A stretch of DNA of 42,246 bases from Shewanella abyssi (GTDB lineage Bacteria; Pseudomonadota; Gammaproteobacteria; Enterobacterales; Shewanellaceae). A model generated the notes under the pieces. That model was given only the letters and a program-made list of their open reading frames with translations, was not told the DNA's origin and searched no databases. Positions 34,531-42,246 of the stretch are shown here, in pieces; positions within the stretch are counted from its first letter, which is position 1, and the number at the start of each line of letters is the position of its first letter. Position numbers and translations under genes: made by a program. The stretch spans positions 1 to 42,246 of the forward strand of contig NZ_JAKIKR010000047.1 in assembly GCF_023284025.1 (NCBI RefSeq). The letters are read 5' to 3'.

Positions 34531-35109
34531 TTACCAGTGATTTTTAGGTTTACGCTGTGGTCGTGGTAAGTAAACTAAAATAATACCCAAGATTAGGCCG
34601 CCAGCGGCAATAAAGCCACCCTGCTTCCACATTTCAAAACGCTCATTCTTTTGCATGCTGGCAAGTTTTACCTGAGCGCTATCGCGTGCTTGGCTAGCAC
34701 TTACAAGTGCTTTTTCTGCTTGGGCGAGTTGCGTCTTAATCTGGCTTAACTCTTGTACACTCGCATCGGTTGTTGAGAGTGCATTGGTTAAGTCAGCTTT
34801 AGTTTGTGCCAACTCTGCTTGAATTACGGGCAACTGTTCCCGCAAGCTTACTGAAGCGCTAAGTAATTTTGTTTGCACCCAGCCTTCACGACCCTTGTGA
34901 TCGATTATCTTGCTGTAGTCACCTTGCACTTCACCCACTAAAGTTATCTTTTGACCCGCTTCTACACTGCCCAAAATTCGAAACTGAGTGCCAGCTCCGC
35001 CATGGAGATAGATAAAAACATCATCAGAGATGTAACTTGTTTGGTTCGCTGCAAATAAAGAGGGGGAAAGTAATAACGCACCCACAATAGTTAGAATTTT
35101 TAACACCAA
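34531..35109 (-). CDS. ygiM: YgiM-like SH3 domain membrane-anchored protein
   Basis: A 192-residue envelope protein: signal peptide VLKILTIVGALLLSPSLFA, a bacterial SH3 domain (YISDDVFIYLHGGAGTQFRILG to GWVQTKLL), a coiled coil rich in Ala, Gln and Leu (about 95-155), and a C-terminal membrane helix (GGFIAAGGLILGIILVYL) with a basic tail ending KPKNHW. The same layout is seen in E. coli YgiM. TTG at 35109 is chosen because it starts the signal peptide and a GATGAG lies upstream; GTG one codon later is equally possible, and a longer frame to 35211 is unlikely. Molecular role unknown; SH3 domains of this type often bind cell wall peptides. Confidence 0.85.
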   Translation of the reverse strand: MVLKILTIVGALLLSPSLFAANQTSYISDDVFIYLHGGAGTQFRILGSVEAGQKITLVGEVQGDYSKIIDHKGREGWVQTKLLSASVSLREQLPVIQAELAQTKADLTNALSTTDASVQELSQIKTQLAQAEKALVSASQARDSAQVKLASMQKNERFEMWKQGGFIAAGGLILGIILVYLPRPQRKPKNHW

Positions 35110-35269
35110 TCTATTCTCATCAATGAAATTTAGCCAACATGCTAGGGATTTAGAGGACTTAATGCAAGTGGCAATAAGGGAGATAAAACGCAAAAAGGGA
35201 GCTTGATACAAATTTTATCAAACTCCCCCATAGAATCGCAGTGTTTTTGGACACTACCAAGCGAGGTAT

Positions 35270-36538
35270 TTAGTTAAAAACACCTTTAATCATGAAGAAG
35301 AACATGATTGATAGTGCCGCACCAGCAGGTAGGGTTACTACCCAAGACACAACGATATTACGTACTACGCCAATATTGATTGCGGCAATACCACGGGCCA
35401 TACCGACACCTAACACAGCACCCACAAGGGTTTGTGTGGTTGAGATGGGTAGACCTGTGCCCGATGCAATAACAACTGTCGATGCAGCTGCAAGCTCAGC
35501 GGCAAAACCACGACTTGGAGTAAGGTGGGTAATATTCTTACCGATGGTTTGCATTACACGCTTACCAAAGATAGCTAGACCCAATACGATACCAACAGCA
35601 CCCAGCGGTAAAATCCACCACACAAGCGCGGCATTGCTGCTGATCTCGCCACCACTGTTAACGATTGAAACAACCGCCGCTAGTGGGCCAATTGCGTTAG
35701 CAACATCATTTGAGCCATGAGCAAATGCCATACAACAAGCCGTTACCACCATTAAGATAGCGAAGACTTTCTCAACGTTACCAAACTGGGTCTGACGATC
35801 CGCTTTGTGATCCATTTTTAGGCGCTTGATAGCAATCATGCCACCAATACCCACTAATGCAGCAATTGCGAGAGCCAAAGCGTAAGACTCTAAGTTACCA
35901 AAGTGCAATCCAACATGCTTCAGACCTTTTTTAATGGTAACCAGTGCCATTACAAAGCCAGCAAGAGCCATATAGTAAGGAACATAACGCTTAGCATTTT
36001 CTAACGGGTTCTCGGTATTAAAGATAAGCTTTTGCACACTTTGGAATATCATAAAGGCGATAAAGCCTGATATTGCCGGTGTGACGAGCCAAGAGCCAAC
36101 GATACCACCGACTTTGCCCCATTCGACCGCGTCTGCACTTACGCCTACTGCGGCGAAACCAACAATGGCGCCAATAATAGAGTGAGTGGTCGACACTGGC
36201 CAACCAAGTGCTGAAGCAGCAATAAGCCAGATACCAGCAGCTAGCAAAGACGCTATCATGCCGTAAACCAGCAGTTCAGGTTGTTCAATAAAGAATGTTG
36301 AGTCAATAATGCCTTTACGGATTGTACTGGTGACTTCGCCACCGGCTAAATACGCACCTGCAAACTCAAAAATCATAGCGATAATAATCGCTTGTTTAAT
36401 TGTAATCGCATTGGAACCGACTGAGGTTCCCATTGCATTGGCTACATCATTTGCGCCAATACCCCAAGCCATTAAAAAACCAAATAGAGCCGCTATGCCA
36501 ATAAGCCATGGGCCGTTGGTGACTAATACATCAACCAT
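35270..36538 (-). CDS. pit: PiT family inorganic phosphate transporter
   Basis: A proton- or sodium-coupled low-affinity phosphate permease, 422 residues, with about ten to twelve membrane helices. The two inverted PiT signatures are seen as GANDVANAMGTSVGS near 27-41 and GSNDVANAIGPL near 274-285. It is hydrophobic throughout apart from one central charged loop (KRLKMDHKADRQTQFGN, about 235-251). It is preceded by the DUF47 gene, 25 bases upstream on the same strand, which is the usual pairing. Confidence 0.95.
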   Translation of the reverse strand: MVDVLVTNGPWLIGIAALFGFLMAWGIGANDVANAMGTSVGSNAITIKQAIIIAMIFEFAGAYLAGGEVTSTIRKGIIDSTFFIEQPELLVYGMIASLLAAGIWLIAASALGWPVSTTHSIIGAIVGFAAVGVSADAVEWGKVGGIVGSWLVTPAISGFIAFMIFQSVQKLIFNTENPLENAKRYVPYYMALAGFVMALVTIKKGLKHVGLHFGNLESYALALAIAALVGIGGMIAIKRLKMDHKADRQTQFGNVEKVFAILMVVTACCMAFAHGSNDVANAIGPLAAVVSIVNSGGEISSNAALVWWILPLGAVGIVLGLAIFGKRVMQTIGKNITHLTPSRGFAAELAAASTVVIASGTGLPISTTQTLVGAVLGVGMARGIAAINIGVVRNIVVSWVVTLPAGAALSIMFFFMIKGVFN

Positions 36539-36563
36539 GTTATTACCTTGATAATCTTTTTGA

Positions 36564-37244
36564 TTAGACGCGAGCTAACATCAGCTCTAGGCGGGAACCG
36601 ACGCGTTCGGCAAGATCTGCCAAGTCGCCAACCCACTCAATTATCTTGTAGAGGAACATTACATCTACAGGGTTAAAATCAGATTCGATAGCAAAAAGCT
36701 GTCTACGGATCTTAATTTGTAAAACATCAGTGTCGTCTTCGATAGAATCAAGTTCACTGATCATTTTTGCGACAAGATCCACTTCACGGCCTCTAAAACC
36801 TGTTTCTAATAGGTCATCGAGTTCGTTAATTGCTTGCTTTGATAACGCCACTGCATCAAGACAGCGTTGTAAGTAAGCAATGAAAGGTTCTTGGATTGCA
36901 TGAGGTATGACGAGCTCTCGGCCGATAATACGGCCAGAAATGTCTTTCGCTTTGTTAGCGATCTTATCTTGCTGGGTTAGTAGCTCCAGTAAGTCAGTAC
37001 GCTCGACTGGCATAAACAAACCACCCGGCAGAGTTAGGCGGATTTCACGTTTTAGTGAATCTGCTTCTTGCTCAGCCAAGCTTATTTGCTTGCGCAGTTG
37101 AACAGCTTTGTCCCAGTCACCTGAGGCTGTAGCTTCGAAAAATGGGACAAGTAACAACGCACAGTCGTATACTTTGTCGATATGCTCTTGAAGAGGCTTA
37201 ATTGGCGATTTTGCAAACACGCCCAAAATAGAGTTTACTGGCAT
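36564..37244 (-). CDS. DUF47 (PhoU-like) partner of the phosphate transporter
   Basis: A 226-residue all-helical cytosolic protein of the TIGR00153/DUF47 family, related in fold to PhoU. It begins MPVNSILGVFAKSPIKPLQEHIDKV, a family hallmark, and carries two PhoU-like helical bundles with conserved Asp/Glu (EQEADSLKREIR, then DSIEDDTDVLQIKIRR). Members are almost always encoded next to PiT permeases and are thought to modulate them. First gene of the pair, with pit 25 bases downstream. The 232-base gap to ygiF holds divergent promoters. Confidence 0.92.
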   Translation of the reverse strand: MPVNSILGVFAKSPIKPLQEHIDKVYDCALLLVPFFEATASGDWDKAVQLRKQISLAEQEADSLKREIRLTLPGGLFMPVERTDLLELLTQQDKIANKAKDISGRIIGRELVIPHAIQEPFIAYLQRCLDAVALSKQAINELDDLLETGFRGREVDLVAKMISELDSIEDDTDVLQIKIRRQLFAIESDFNPVDVMFLYKIIEWVGDLADLAERVGSRLELMLARV

Positions 37245-37401
37245 TGCCGTTTACCTATTTAGGTTATTACACTATTGGAAAAAGCGGGCGCATGTTAACC
37301 CAAGCGGCCGCGTAAGAAAACTGTGTTTTTGAATTTAACTAAACAGTTTTTTATTCTAACGAGTTATATCTTAACTGCAAAGCGAATCCTACGGCGTTTT
37401 T

Positions 37402-37429
37402 ATTACAAAAATATTACACTGTGTATAAT
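37402..37429 (+). promoter_or_regulatory. Possible ygiF promoter
   Basis: TATAAT at 37424-37429 follows ATTACA (37402-37407, four of six matches to TTGACA) after 16 bases. The ygiF ATG is 47 bases downstream. It lies in the divergent gap with the DUF47-pit operon. Confidence 0.5.
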
Positions 37430-37476
37430 TAGTGACAGATTGATTAAATTTTAATGACAAGGCGAATAGTACAGAG

Positions 37477-38964
37477 ATGGAAGCCGAGATAGAGCTCAAA
37501 CTTTTATTCAATGAAAATGAGAGAAAAACCCTTATAAACCTGCTGGATAGCATACATAACTCCGACAGTAAAGGCAGTGAGAAGTTGACTAATGGGTATT
37601 TTGAAACCCCCGACCTTACTTTGCGTCAATGGGACATGGGGCTGCGCGTTCGGGGAGTTAATACACACCGTGAGCAGACAATTAAGACCGCCGGACAGGT
37701 TGTTGGTGGCATCCACTCTCGGCCTGAATTTAATGTCGATATAGATCACGATTTTCCTAAATTAAATTTATTCCCGCCAGAAATTTGGCCACAAGGTGCA
37801 GATCTTGAACAAGTGCAGCTACAGCTGCGTTGTTTGTTCAATACTGATTTTGAACGACAGAAGTGGCATATTTATGTGGATGATAGTTTGGTGGAAGTGG
37901 CGCTTGATATCGGTCATATTTCTGTTGATGAACGCTCTGAACCCATTTGCGAATTAGAGTTTGAGTTGCTCGTAGGTGATACCAGCGCCTTGCTTGTTTT
38001 AGCGGGGATCGTTAGCCGAGAAGTGCCGGTTCGGTTAGGTCATGCGAGTAAAGCGCAAAGAGGCTACCAATTAGCGGCTCAAGCAAGTCCTTTCAACTTA
38101 GAAGTTCTCGATTTTATTGCATTAAAGCCTGAGCAAGACTTAAAGCAAGTTGCTATTAACCTACTTGAAGTTGGTCTTGATCGATGGCAGAAGCTAGAAG
38201 CGATGATCCTTGATGTTGCGCTGAATCCTCATGAACTCCCTATGCTCTGTTACCGCCTTAGAGCCTGTATTCGCTTACTAAAAAGCACGCTAGCGCAATT
38301 TACCTTGTTGGCTGGTTCTTTTGAAGATGACTTTGATTGTATTGAACGTCGACTTAACTTCATTGAAGAGTCGTTGAGTCTCTTTTCCATAGTGGAAAAA
38401 AATGGCTCACTTATCGCCAAATTATCGATGTCGGATGCTTTGGTGGATATTGCCAACGCCAAACTGCAGCAACTCGATATCGCTGCACATTTCGATGCCT
38501 TGCTAGATGATCTCTGCTATGGCCGACTGCAAGTACACCTTGTCGATCTGTTGATGCAAATCAGTGATGGCCGTGTTGTTATCGATAAAACACTTGGTTT
38601 GAAGCAGTTTGCCGATGAGCTACAAGAAAAGTCATGGCAAAAGATCTTGGATGTTATGCCATTAAATAATGATTTGAGCAGTAGTGATTATCTTGCAGTC
38701 GCCAAGGCATTAGATAACAGCATGTTTGTCGGTGTGGCATATGGTCAGCTTTACTCAAACAAATCACGTGATCAATTTAGAGCACCTTGGCAAGACCTTG
38801 CGTTAGGCATTAGAACCTTAGCGGCTTACCGACAACTAAAAGAGATTAGTGAGTTAGCGTATGTCGATATTAGTGGTTGGCTTGAAAATAAGGAGCTCAG
38901 TTTAGTACAGGCAATGGAGTTTTCTCGCCGTAGTGCGATGCAGAACGAACCGTACTGGCGTTAA
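37477..38964 (+). CDS. ygiF: CYTH-CHAD inorganic triphosphatase YgiF
   Basis: Hydrolyses inorganic triphosphate in the E. coli homologue. The 495-residue protein has an N-terminal CYTH domain (about 1-205) with the ExExK motif at E4, E6 and K8 and basic strand residues (LRQWDMGLRVRG, EQTIKTAG). A C-terminal helical CHAD domain (about 220-490) follows; it is poorly conserved but holds the expected repeated helices and Arg/His residues (CYRLRACIRLLKS). CHAD domains bind polyphosphate, which fits a neighbouring phosphate transporter. A terminator follows at 38993. Confidence 0.92.
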   Translation: MEAEIELKLLFNENERKTLINLLDSIHNSDSKGSEKLTNGYFETPDLTLRQWDMGLRVRGVNTHREQTIKTAGQVVGGIHSRPEFNVDIDHDFPKLNLFPPEIWPQGADLEQVQLQLRCLFNTDFERQKWHIYVDDSLVEVALDIGHISVDERSEPICELEFELLVGDTSALLVLAGIVSREVPVRLGHASKAQRGYQLAAQASPFNLEVLDFIALKPEQDLKQVAINLLEVGLDRWQKLEAMILDVALNPHELPMLCYRLRACIRLLKSTLAQFTLLAGSFEDDFDCIERRLNFIEESLSLFSIVEKNGSLIAKLSMSDALVDIANAKLQQLDIAAHFDALLDDLCYGRLQVHLVDLLMQISDGRVVIDKTLGLKQFADELQEKSWQKILDVMPLNNDLSSSDYLAVAKALDNSMFVGVAYGQLYSNKSRDQFRAPWQDLALGIRTLAAYRQLKEISELAYVDISGWLENKELSLVQAMEFSRRSAMQNEPYWR

Positions 38965-38992
38965 TGCTGTTGTAAAACAATATATAATGATT

Positions 38993-39021
38993 AAGCCCGC
39001 CAATGTGTGGGCTTATTTTTT
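38993..39021 (+). terminator. Terminator after ygiF
   Basis: AAGCCCGC, loop, GTGGGCTT and ATTTTTT form a plus-strand terminator 28 bases after the ygiF stop. Its 3' half overlaps the stop codon of the converging channel gene (39013-39015). Confidence 0.85.
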
Positions 39022-39807
39022 GCCGTCTCTCATCTCCAATTTTAACGCTTCAATCTCTTTAAGCAGCTGTTGTTGGTTGGCTTCCATGCGGGCGAGACTC
39101 ATTTGTAGTTCTGAGCGGATCTCTTCACTGTGGATTTCAAGCTTTTCAGCTTCATCTGGGGCTACAAAAACAGATGCCATATAACCAGAAATAATACCAA
39201 AAAAGCTGACGCCACAAACAATAACAATGCCACCGATGATATGCCCTGCTGTGGTGACGGGATAATAGTCACCGTAACCCACGGTTGATATTGTGACTAG
39301 AGCCCACCAAATGGCATCTTCGGCAGTTTCAATATTAGCCCCTTCGACCCCGCTCTCGACAATTAAGACCAAAACAGAGGCAAAGGTAAGAATCGTCACT
39401 AATGCCACTAATAAGCTTGCCAGAGTCGCTTGGCGACGCTGTTTGACCATGGGCACAATTAAGGATCGGGTCATACGAATAAGCCTGACCACACGAAGGA
39501 TCTGAAAAAGTCGCGCCATTCTCAGTGCTTCAATTGCCGGAATACTGGCAACTAAATCTATCCAATGATGCTTAAAGTAGGTTTTTTTGCTCTCAGCTTT
39601 GAATAGGCCATAGAAAAAATTTGACATGAAAAGAAGGCAAATACAGGTATCAATAAAAAACAGTAAACGCCTAGTTTCGCTATCAAGCCTAGCAAAGGTA
39701 AGCACGAGCACCACAACAACAGAGAGCAACGACAGTAGCATCATCGCGAGCTGAAAAGGGGTTGGTGGCGTTTCAGCTTGTATGATCCAGCGCTTTTCGT
39801 TAGTCAT
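39013..39807 (-). CDS. Voltage-gated-type potassium channel
   Basis: A six-helix potassium channel subunit of 264 residues. The selectivity filter TVGYGD is at 175-180. Helix S4 has a regular array of arginines (R97, R105, R108, R111, R114 and R124-125) in RMARLFQILRVVRLIRMTR, as in voltage sensors. The C-terminal 45 residues form a coiled coil (EEIRSELQMSLARMEANQQQ) that could tetramerise the channel. There is no RCK/TrkA-N domain, so ligand gating is not expected. Similar to KvAP-like bacterial channels. Physiological role unknown. Monocistronic by position. Confidence 0.93.
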   Translation of the reverse strand: MTNEKRWIIQAETPPTPFQLAMMLLSLLSVVVVLVLTFARLDSETRRLLFFIDTCICLLFMSNFFYGLFKAESKKTYFKHHWIDLVASIPAIEALRMARLFQILRVVRLIRMTRSLIVPMVKQRRQATLASLLVALVTILTFASVLVLIVESGVEGANIETAEDAIWWALVTISTVGYGDYYPVTTAGHIIGGIVIVCGVSFFGIISGYMASVFVAPDEAEKLEIHSEEIRSELQMSLARMEANQQQLLKEIEALKLEMRDGKK

Positions 39808-39870
39808 TTATCGATCCATCGTTATTGGGTACTTTCCCTAAAACCGGGAACGAAATTAATCTTCGGGGCT

Positions 39871-40200
39871 TTAGTTTTCGCTACTGAAGTGAATGAGATC
39901 ATCTAGAACATGCTTTTTTATTTCTAGTTGTTGCTCTGCTTTTAAGTGGTACTTTTCAGCGAGCAAAGCATAGTCTTGGGCGCTTAAAGATACGGTAAGG
40001 CGCGGGCGCTTAGGGCGCTTGGTTACAGTTAAACCAAGGATGTGTCTAATTTGATCTGACGGGCTGACACCGGTATCGAGCGCGGCTTTACGGATGGAGT
40101 ATTGAAACTTTTCATCCATATCAAAGGCAATTTGAGTGGCTTTGGCGGCTTTTTGATTTTGCTGCCACTGTTCCGGCAACGGATTCTTTTTCTTGCTCAT
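39871..40200 (-). CDS. Hypothetical protein with two ribbon-helix-helix-like units
   Basis: A basic 109-residue protein with no recognised family name. Two segments each look like a strand followed by two helices: TQIAFDMD, then EKFQYSIRKAALDTG and SPSDQIRHILGL (about 22-57); and RLTVSLS, then AQDYALLAEKYH and EQQLEIKKHVLDDLIHF (about 67-106). This is the plan of a ribbon-helix-helix DNA-binding unit, which normally dimerises; a tandem pair could act as a single-chain dimer. A lysine/arginine linker (KRPKRPR) joins them. No toxin gene is adjacent. DNA binding is inference from pattern only. Confidence 0.75.
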   Translation of the reverse strand: MSKKKNPLPEQWQQNQKAAKATQIAFDMDEKFQYSIRKAALDTGVSPSDQIRHILGLTVTKRPKRPRLTVSLSAQDYALLAEKYHLKAEQQLEIKKHVLDDLIHFSSEN

Positions 40201-40270
40201 ACGTAAGGTATTACCTATCCATAGAAACGGCTTTATAAGTTAATGCTATCACTCATAGTGCTAGAAACAA

Positions 40271-40304
40271 AAAAGGTTCTAACGTTAAAAACGTTAGAAC
40301 CTTT
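40271..40304 (-). terminator. Terminator of the yjfIJK operon
   Basis: AAAAGGTTCTAACGT, loop TAAAA, ACGTTAGAACCTTTT: a perfect stem of about 15 bp starting just past the yjfK stop, with a T-run on the minus strand. Confidence 0.93.
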
Positions 40305-40307
40305 TCA

Positions 40308-40961
40308 TTATGCGCCAGGCCAATAATCTCTGATGTCCGATAGAGGGCGATAAAGTGTCAACATGACATCTGTTTCACCGCCGTCATAGACTTCGATATC
40401 AATGGCTTTGTCTTCATCGTCATCTAGCAATTGATATGACTCAAAGGGGTCGCCTGTGGCACCGTCAGCATCTTGAGGTGGCTTTTTACCACGATAGTCC
40501 TGACGATGAAAGTACCCAAAACCGGCAAATGTGACCTGATGATATTGAGGTGATAACCACTGCTCAAACTCAGTTGCTAGTTCCGCTGACAATTCATTCG
40601 TGCTTAGTTCTGCTTTGCCAGGTTCTTCAAAAATAGTGCCAAATTGCTCTAAATCGAATAGCTGCTCGACCAAACCACGATTAACCTTTAACGACAATGC
40701 GAGGTAAGTTTCATCATCTTCATCTAAGCTGAGAAAGATGGTGTCACTTCCGTGCCCTTTAAGCACCCATTCCGTTTGTTGTTTGCGCTCATACTCATAG
40801 GTATTAACCGCTTCAACTCTTAGCTGTTGCCCACGTAGTTGTGGTGGCAGCGCAAAGCTATCATCAAGGGAGATCATATCTCCCTTGTTTAGCTTTGATG
40901 GGTGATCGAGTTGACGTTTAGGTTCCTCTTTCTTGCCAAATAGGCCCCTTAGAAATCCCAC
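40308..40961 (-). CDS. yjfK: YjfK family protein (DUF2491)
   Basis: A 217-residue acidic cytosolic protein matching E. coli YjfK (DUF2491) in length and in its N-terminal GFLRGLFGKKxE. The C-terminus ends DIRDYWPGA. Conserved blocks include DTIFLSLDEDDETYLALS and WLSPQYHQVTFAGFGYF. The function is unknown. The start is GTG at 40961, with AGGAG six bases upstream; an out-of-frame ATG just before it is a decoy. Eleven bases separate it from yjfJ, so it belongs to the yjfI-J-K operon. Confidence 0.9.
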   Translation of the reverse strand: MGFLRGLFGKKEEPKRQLDHPSKLNKGDMISLDDSFALPPQLRGQQLRVEAVNTYEYERKQQTEWVLKGHGSDTIFLSLDEDDETYLALSLKVNRGLVEQLFDLEQFGTIFEEPGKAELSTNELSAELATEFEQWLSPQYHQVTFAGFGYFHRQDYRGKKPPQDADGATGDPFESYQLLDDDEDKAIDIEVYDGGETDVMLTLYRPLSDIRDYWPGA

Positions 40962-40972
40962 GTCATACTCCT

Positions 40973-41662
40973 TTAGCCTTTGCGGGCTTTAATGCGATCA
41001 AGTACTGCATTAGCATTAGATTTTTGCTCACCAATGCCTGCTTCCGCTAGCTTATCATGTAGCGCTTTATCGCTGTTTTCTTCAGCTAGCGTCTCAGATG
41101 CCTTAAGGCGATCATCAAATGACTGCTGACGGGCTTTGATGCGTTCTAGCGAATCTTTAGCATTAAGTAACTTTGAGTTACTGCCTGCAAATGAATTAGT
41201 AATTGTCGCCGTCGCCTTTTGTACGCTTTCTGTGGTTTTAACCATAGTCAGTTGGCGCTGGTAATCAGTGAGCTGACGTTCAGTCTTACGGACTAAGTCT
41301 TTTAGACGAGTAGCATGTGCGCTGAAGCTGTCGTTGGCTGACTGCTGGTCATTAAGTTCTTGATCGAGTTCAGCGATTTTTTCAGCAACTTCTAGTGCTA
41401 ATGCCTCATTCCCCTTTTCAAGTGCTTGGGCTACGTAACCTTCGTGTTCAGCAACCGCACGCTTTAGGCGGTCAACTTCACGGCTCGCTTGCATCTCTTT
41501 TGCCATGACTTCAGTTAAGTCACGCTTAGCTTTAGTCAGATGTTTTTCTGCATCACGGATCTCTTGTTCAAAAATACGTGTTGAGTTTGCGTCTACAATA
41601 CCTTGGCCAACTTCAGTTGCGCCACCGCGAAAAGCAGTAAGAATCTTGTTTAGAATGCCCAT
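40973..41662 (-). CDS. yjfJ: PspA/IM30 family protein YjfJ
   Basis: A 229-residue coiled-coil protein of the PspA/Vipp1 (ESCRT-III-like) family, which coats and repairs stressed membranes. It begins MGILNKILTAFRGGATEVGQ and is helical almost throughout (EIRDAEKHLTKAKRDLTEVMAKE and onward), with Gly/Ser/Asn breaks near the C-terminus. AAGGAG lies eight bases upstream of ATG. No pspBC or pspF is nearby. In E. coli it sits between yjfI and yjfK, as here; the function of the trio is not settled. Confidence 0.92.
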   Translation of the reverse strand: MGILNKILTAFRGGATEVGQGIVDANSTRIFEQEIRDAEKHLTKAKRDLTEVMAKEMQASREVDRLKRAVAEHEGYVAQALEKGNEALALEVAEKIAELDQELNDQQSANDSFSAHATRLKDLVRKTERQLTDYQRQLTMVKTTESVQKATATITNSFAGSNSKLLNAKDSLERIKARQQSFDDRLKASETLAEENSDKALHDKLAEAGIGEQKSNANAVLDRIKARKG

Positions 41663-41674
41663 AATGTGGCTCCT

Positions 41675-42088
41675 TTATTTAAGGTAATCGGCGAGTTCGT
41701 CGATTACTTCGAGACAGTTGTCAGACAGAACAGACAGTTCTTGTTCTATCTCTTCGATGCTTGATTGCACTGATAGTGCGCCGTATACCACATACTTGTC
41801 ATCAATCTTGGCAAACGATGAAAGTGGCATTGGGATGTTGAGTTCTAGCATGGTCTCAAACATCTCAGCACGACGCTCTTGATTCACTTCATCCTCGCCC
41901 CATAAATAGCTGATGCAAAGGATCTGGTTGTCCGTAACCGATAGGAATACCGGGATCTCTTCTCGGCCAACAATGTTAACCTGCAAGACTTCCACATCGC
42001 CATCAATTGGATAACAATCAAATTGAAAGCCGGTATGGCCTTTGTCGCCAAGTTCATTTAGATGGTTGGCAATATTGTGGATATTCAT
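41675..42088 (-). CDS. yjfI: YjfI family protein (DUF2170)
   Basis: A 137-residue protein of the DUF2170 family, first gene of the yjfIJK operon. ATG at 42088 is chosen: AAGGA lies six bases upstream and the product starts MNIHNIANHLNELG; a longer frame upstream runs through the terminal palindrome and is not credible. PMPLSSFAKIDDKYVVYGALS is the family hallmark. The end ELADYLK lies 12 bases before yjfJ. Its first 28 codons are mirrored on the other strand at 42162-42246. Confidence 0.9.
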   Translation of the reverse strand: MNIHNIANHLNELGDKGHTGFQFDCYPIDGDVEVLQVNIVGREEIPVFLSVTDNQILCISYLWGEDEVNQERRAEMFETMLELNIPMPLSSFAKIDDKYVVYGALSVQSSIEEIEQELSVLSDNCLEVIDELADYLK

Positions 42089-42114
42089 ATTTGTCCTTAT
42101 TGACATATTATGTC
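42004..42114 (+). repeat. Left arm of terminal inverted duplication
   Basis: These 111 bases are the exact reverse complement of 42136-42246, with a 21-base centre (42115-42135). The arm covers the yjfI ribosome site and first 28 codons. The mirrored arm reaches the last base of the window, so the true arm length is unknown. Confidence 0.99.
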
Positions 42115-42135
42115 CAGATGGTATCTTTAAACGCA

Positions 42136-42246
42136 GACATAATATGTCAATAAGGACAAATATGAATATCCACAATATTGCCAACCATCTAAATGAACTT
42201 GGCGACAAAGGCCATACCGGCTTTCAATTTGATTGTTATCCAATTG
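42136..42246 (-). repeat. Right arm of terminal inverted duplication
   Basis: Exact inverted copy of 42004-42114, no mismatches in 111 bases. It ends at the window edge. Confidence 0.99.
42162..42246 (+). pseudogene. Mirrored 5' fragment of yjfI (probable artefact)
   Basis: An ATG at 42162 with AAGGA six bases upstream opens a frame identical to the first 28 codons of yjfI and is cut by the window end. It exists only because of the inverted duplication. It is probably an assembly fold-back and not a second gene, but if the palindrome is real it is the start of a divergent yjfI copy. Confidence 0.4.

Noticed and set aside
35110..35211. Longer start for the YgiM-like protein
   Set aside because: It places about 34 residues before an otherwise clean signal peptide.
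39871..40200. Antitoxin of a toxin-antitoxin pair
   Set aside because: No small partner gene is adjacent on either side; neighbours are a channel gene and the yjf operon.
42089..42208. N-terminal extension of YjfI into the terminal palindrome
   Set aside because: Hydrophobic frame produced by the mirrored sequence; the AAGGA and family N-terminus support 42088.

Overview
The window reads as chromosome from a marine gammaproteobacterium of the Shewanella type. This rests on gene order (nnr-tsaE-amiB-mutL-miaA-hfq-hflX-hflK-hflC followed directly by petABC and sspAB), on a MutL without the endonuclease motif (the MutH-using gamma lineage), on DUF3622 and DUF3565 small proteins, and on a PutA without the N-terminal ribbon-helix-helix domain. 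No phage, insertion sequence, CRISPR array, rRNA or intact tRNA gene was seen. Most of the window is conserved core genome; the unusual material lies at the two ends and in a few leaders.

Layout. Bases 1-819 are a tandem array with an exact 127-base period (six full units and a truncated seventh). Each unit carries the wreck of a glycine (GCC) tRNA gene. Bases 1000-1455 encode a small ferritin-like hypothetical protein. Bases 1650-11555 are the plus-strand nnr to hflC superoperon: metabolite repair, tRNA modification (TsaE, MiaA), cell-wall amidase, mismatch repair, Hfq, and the HflX GTPase with the HflKC regulators of FtsH. Bases 11972-14471 are petABC (cytochrome bc1 complex), then sspA-sspB (14582-15663), pabA, a lipoprotein S9 peptidase and a lipoprotein pitrilysin-like M16 protease whose ribosome binding site is buried in a leader hairpin. 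A minus-strand rhlE helicase converges on the protease.

Bases 24102-24877 hold two small DUF genes. Bases 25174-28736 are cydD-cydC, the thiol exporter needed for cytochrome bd, preceded by an FNR/EtrA-like box. Then, all on the minus strand, come a chemoreceptor (28824-30707), putA (31069-34248), a YgiM-like SH3 protein, and a PiT phosphate transporter with its DUF47 partner. On the plus strand is the CYTH-CHAD triphosphatase ygiF. Back on the minus strand are a voltage-gated-type potassium channel, a protein that looks like two ribbon-helix-helix units in tandem, and a compact yjfI-yjfJ-yjfK operon (PspA-like system).

The last 243 bases form a perfect inverted duplication: two 111-base arms around a 21-base centre. 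It reproduces the yjfI start codon and first 28 codons on the opposite strand and runs to the last base. An assembly or amplification fold-back at a contig end is the simplest explanation, but a real palindrome cannot be excluded from sequence alone.

How it fits together. Two respiratory modules (bc1 and the assembly transporter for bd oxidase), proline oxidation through PutA, protein quality control (HflKC, SspB, two surface proteases) and RNA biology (Hfq, MiaA, TsaE, RhlE) dominate, as expected for a respiratory heterotroph. The observations most worth follow-up are the pseudo-tRNA satellite, the terminal palindrome, the protease leader hairpin and the dyads ahead of petA.
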